A stretch of 6,415 bases of DNA from Christiangramia sp. (lineage in GTDB: Bacteria; Bacteroidota; Bacteroidia; Flavobacteriales; Flavobacteriaceae), in contig JAGXII010000095.1 of the NCBI GenBank assembly GCA_024635735.1, forward strand, positions 1-6,415, read 5' to 3'. Under the pieces are notes generated by a model. It had not been told where the DNA came from and made no database searches. It saw only the letters and a program-made list of their open reading frames with translations. Each line of letters begins with the position of its first letter. Position 1 is the first letter of the stretch. This document shows, piece after piece, positions 5,374 to 6,415 of this stretch. The translations under genes were made by a program, and so were the position numbers.

Positions 5374-6415
5374 TGATTCTAATCGCTCCGGGTTCATTGT
5401 TTTTCACATAGAAAGAGGCTTCCGTGGTGATAGGGGCTCCTTTTTTATCGACATATGCTATAGTGCGAAAATCGGCTTTCATTTTTTCGGGAGTAAGGGT
5501 ACATCTCACGTAGCCTCTTCGATTACTGGTGTATTTTATATGAGGATTTTCGGCCATCACATTTTTTCCATAATTTTCTGTTCCGTTTCCACCAGAGGTA
5601 AGGCTGGTACCTCCAAATTCTGTAGCAATAATTTTTGACTCAGGATTCAGAAAGTCTTCCTTTAGATTATTCACCCAGTTCTTATGAGAATCTCCGGTTA
5701 AAACAACTACATTTTTTATATCATTCTCCATTATAGTTGAAAACAATCTATTACGGCTTTCTACAAATCCATCCCATTTGTCAATGCCAATTCTGGTTCC
5801 CGGTCCCAGTTGGTCATCTTTATAGGCCATTACCACCTGATTGGCTAAAATATTCCATCGCTTTTTAGAAGTTTTGAGATTATTAAATAACCACTCTTCC
5901 TGTTTTTCCCCATAAATAGTTCTGGAAGGATCCGTTCGATCCTCACAATTTTCAGTTTGATTGGGACCACACGGGGGCTTGGATCTAAACTGTCTGGTGT
6001 CAAGTATGCTGAACTCCACGAGATCTCCATAAGAACATTTTCGGTAAATCTGAATATGATATTCGTGAGGAATAGCCGATTTTCTCACGGGCATATGTTC
6101 GTAATAAGCTTTAAATGCGGCAGCCTGCCGGGTAAGTGATTTTTCGTCCTCCTCACCACCCCAGTTGTTTCTTACTTCATGATCATCAAAAGTGACGAGC
6201 CATGGGAAAGCAGCATGAATATTTTGTAGTGCCGAGTCACTTTTATACTGGGCGTATCTCAATCTGTAATCTTCCAGTGTTTCCAGTAACTTATGTGGAT
6301 AATGTACCCGACCGCCAACACCTTCATTTCCTTTGAATTCGTAGATATAATCGCCTAAGAATAGTACGACATCGAGCTCTTCGTCAGCCAAATGTTCGTG
6401 TGCCGTATAATATCC
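5369..6415 (-). CDS. PhoD-like alkaline phosphatase/phosphodiesterase, C-terminal part (5' end outside window)
   Basis: About 348 residues of a PhoD-family metallophosphoesterase. The frame stays open to the window edge and reads GYYTAHEHLADEEL there, a conserved PhoD block, so the TTG at 6391 is internal. Counting from the first full codon: Asp22 in LFLGDYIYE, Asp77-Asp78-His79 in TFDDHEVRNN, ILDTRQFR (137-144), TGDSHKNW (240-247) and TEFGGTS (265-271) are the metal- and phosphate-binding blocks. PhoD enzymes use Ca2+ and Fe3+, act on phosphomonoesters and diesters, and are exported, commonly by the Tat system. The N-terminal 150-200 residues, including any signal, are missing from the window. 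A Cys pair (149, 157) sits in the loop CGPNQTENC often found in the family. Some local stretches are much richer in G+C than the glycosidase genes. The gene converges on the GH2 gene; phosphate starvation control is typical of the family but its promoter is not in view. Confidence 0.92.
   Translation of the reverse strand, partial: GYYTAHEHLADEELDVVLFLGDYIYEFKGNEGVGGRVHYPHKLLETLEDYRLRYAQYKSDSALQNIHAAFPWLVTFDDHEVRNNWGGEEDEKSLTRQAAAFKAYYEHMPVRKSAIPHEYHIQIYRKCSYGDLVEFSILDTRQFRSKPPCGPNQTENCEDRTDPSRTIYGEKQEEWLFNNLKTSKKRWNILANQVVMAYKDDQLGPGTRIGIDKWDGFVESRNRLFSTIMENDIKNVVVLTGDSHKNWVNNLKEDFLNPESKIIATEFGGTSLTSGGNGTENYGKNVMAENPHIKYTSNRRGYVRCTLTPEKMKADFRTIAYVDKKGAPITTEASFYVKNNEPGAIRIS

Noticed and set aside
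5845..6139. Overlapping short ORFs on both strands inside the phoD-like gene.
   Set aside because: They are shadows of the conserved phosphatase frame and have no leader or domain of their own.
5369..6391. A complete 340-residue phosphatase starting at TTG 6391.
   Set aside because: The frame continues to the window edge and encodes the conserved GYYTAHEH block; the true start is outside the window.
1..6415. CRISPR array, insertion sequence, rRNA or full tRNA gene.
   Set aside because: Reading both strands I found no regularly spaced repeats, no transposase motifs, no terminal inverted repeats and no full cloverleaf; only the tRNA 3'-end-like relic remained.

Overview
The window looks like chromosomal DNA of a Bacteroidota bacterium, most likely a flavobacterium. 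The basis is AT-rich sequence, gene starts preceded by A/T-rich leaders instead of a Shine-Dalgarno motif, short hydrophobic signal peptides ending in Gln after the cleavage site (FGQ, IAQ), and glycosidases of a type common in that phylum. The genus cannot be fixed from this sequence.

Layout from left to right: (1) the 3' end of a cation diffusion facilitator (metal efflux) gene on the + strand. (2) A strong bidirectional terminator followed at once by a 15-nt stretch with the exact geometry of a tRNA 3' end (- strand), with no tRNA body attached. (3) A nitrilase gene on the - strand that keeps its catalytic residues but has a poor 5' end with only a TTG start. (4) A 269-nt divergent intergenic region with a dyad lying next to a TATAAT-like box. 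(5) A two-gene + strand operon for exported glycosidases: a GH27 enzyme (alpha-galactosidase-like) and, 15 nt later, a GH2 enzyme (beta-galactosidase/beta-glucuronidase superfamily) with an extra C-terminal beta-rich domain. (6) The 3' two thirds of a PhoD-like phosphatase/phosphodiesterase gene on the - strand, running out of the window at its 5' end.

The two glycosidases probably act together in the periplasm or outside the cell, removing alpha- and beta-linked terminal sugars from a galactose- or arabinose-decorated glycan. No SusC/SusD pair, sulfatase, transporter or regulator is in the window, so the substrate cannot be read from context. The nitrilase is divergent from the operon and has no obvious metabolic link to it.

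The interior (nitrilase to GH2) looks more AT-rich than the outer genes in hand counts of single lines, and its left edge coincides with the tRNA-like relic. This suggests, without proving, that the interior is an acquired segment set between older housekeeping genes. I found no wholly new system. The points most worth following are the tRNA relic, the GH27 protein that lacks one of the two sugar-binding aspartates of its family, and the damaged-looking start of the nitrilase gene.
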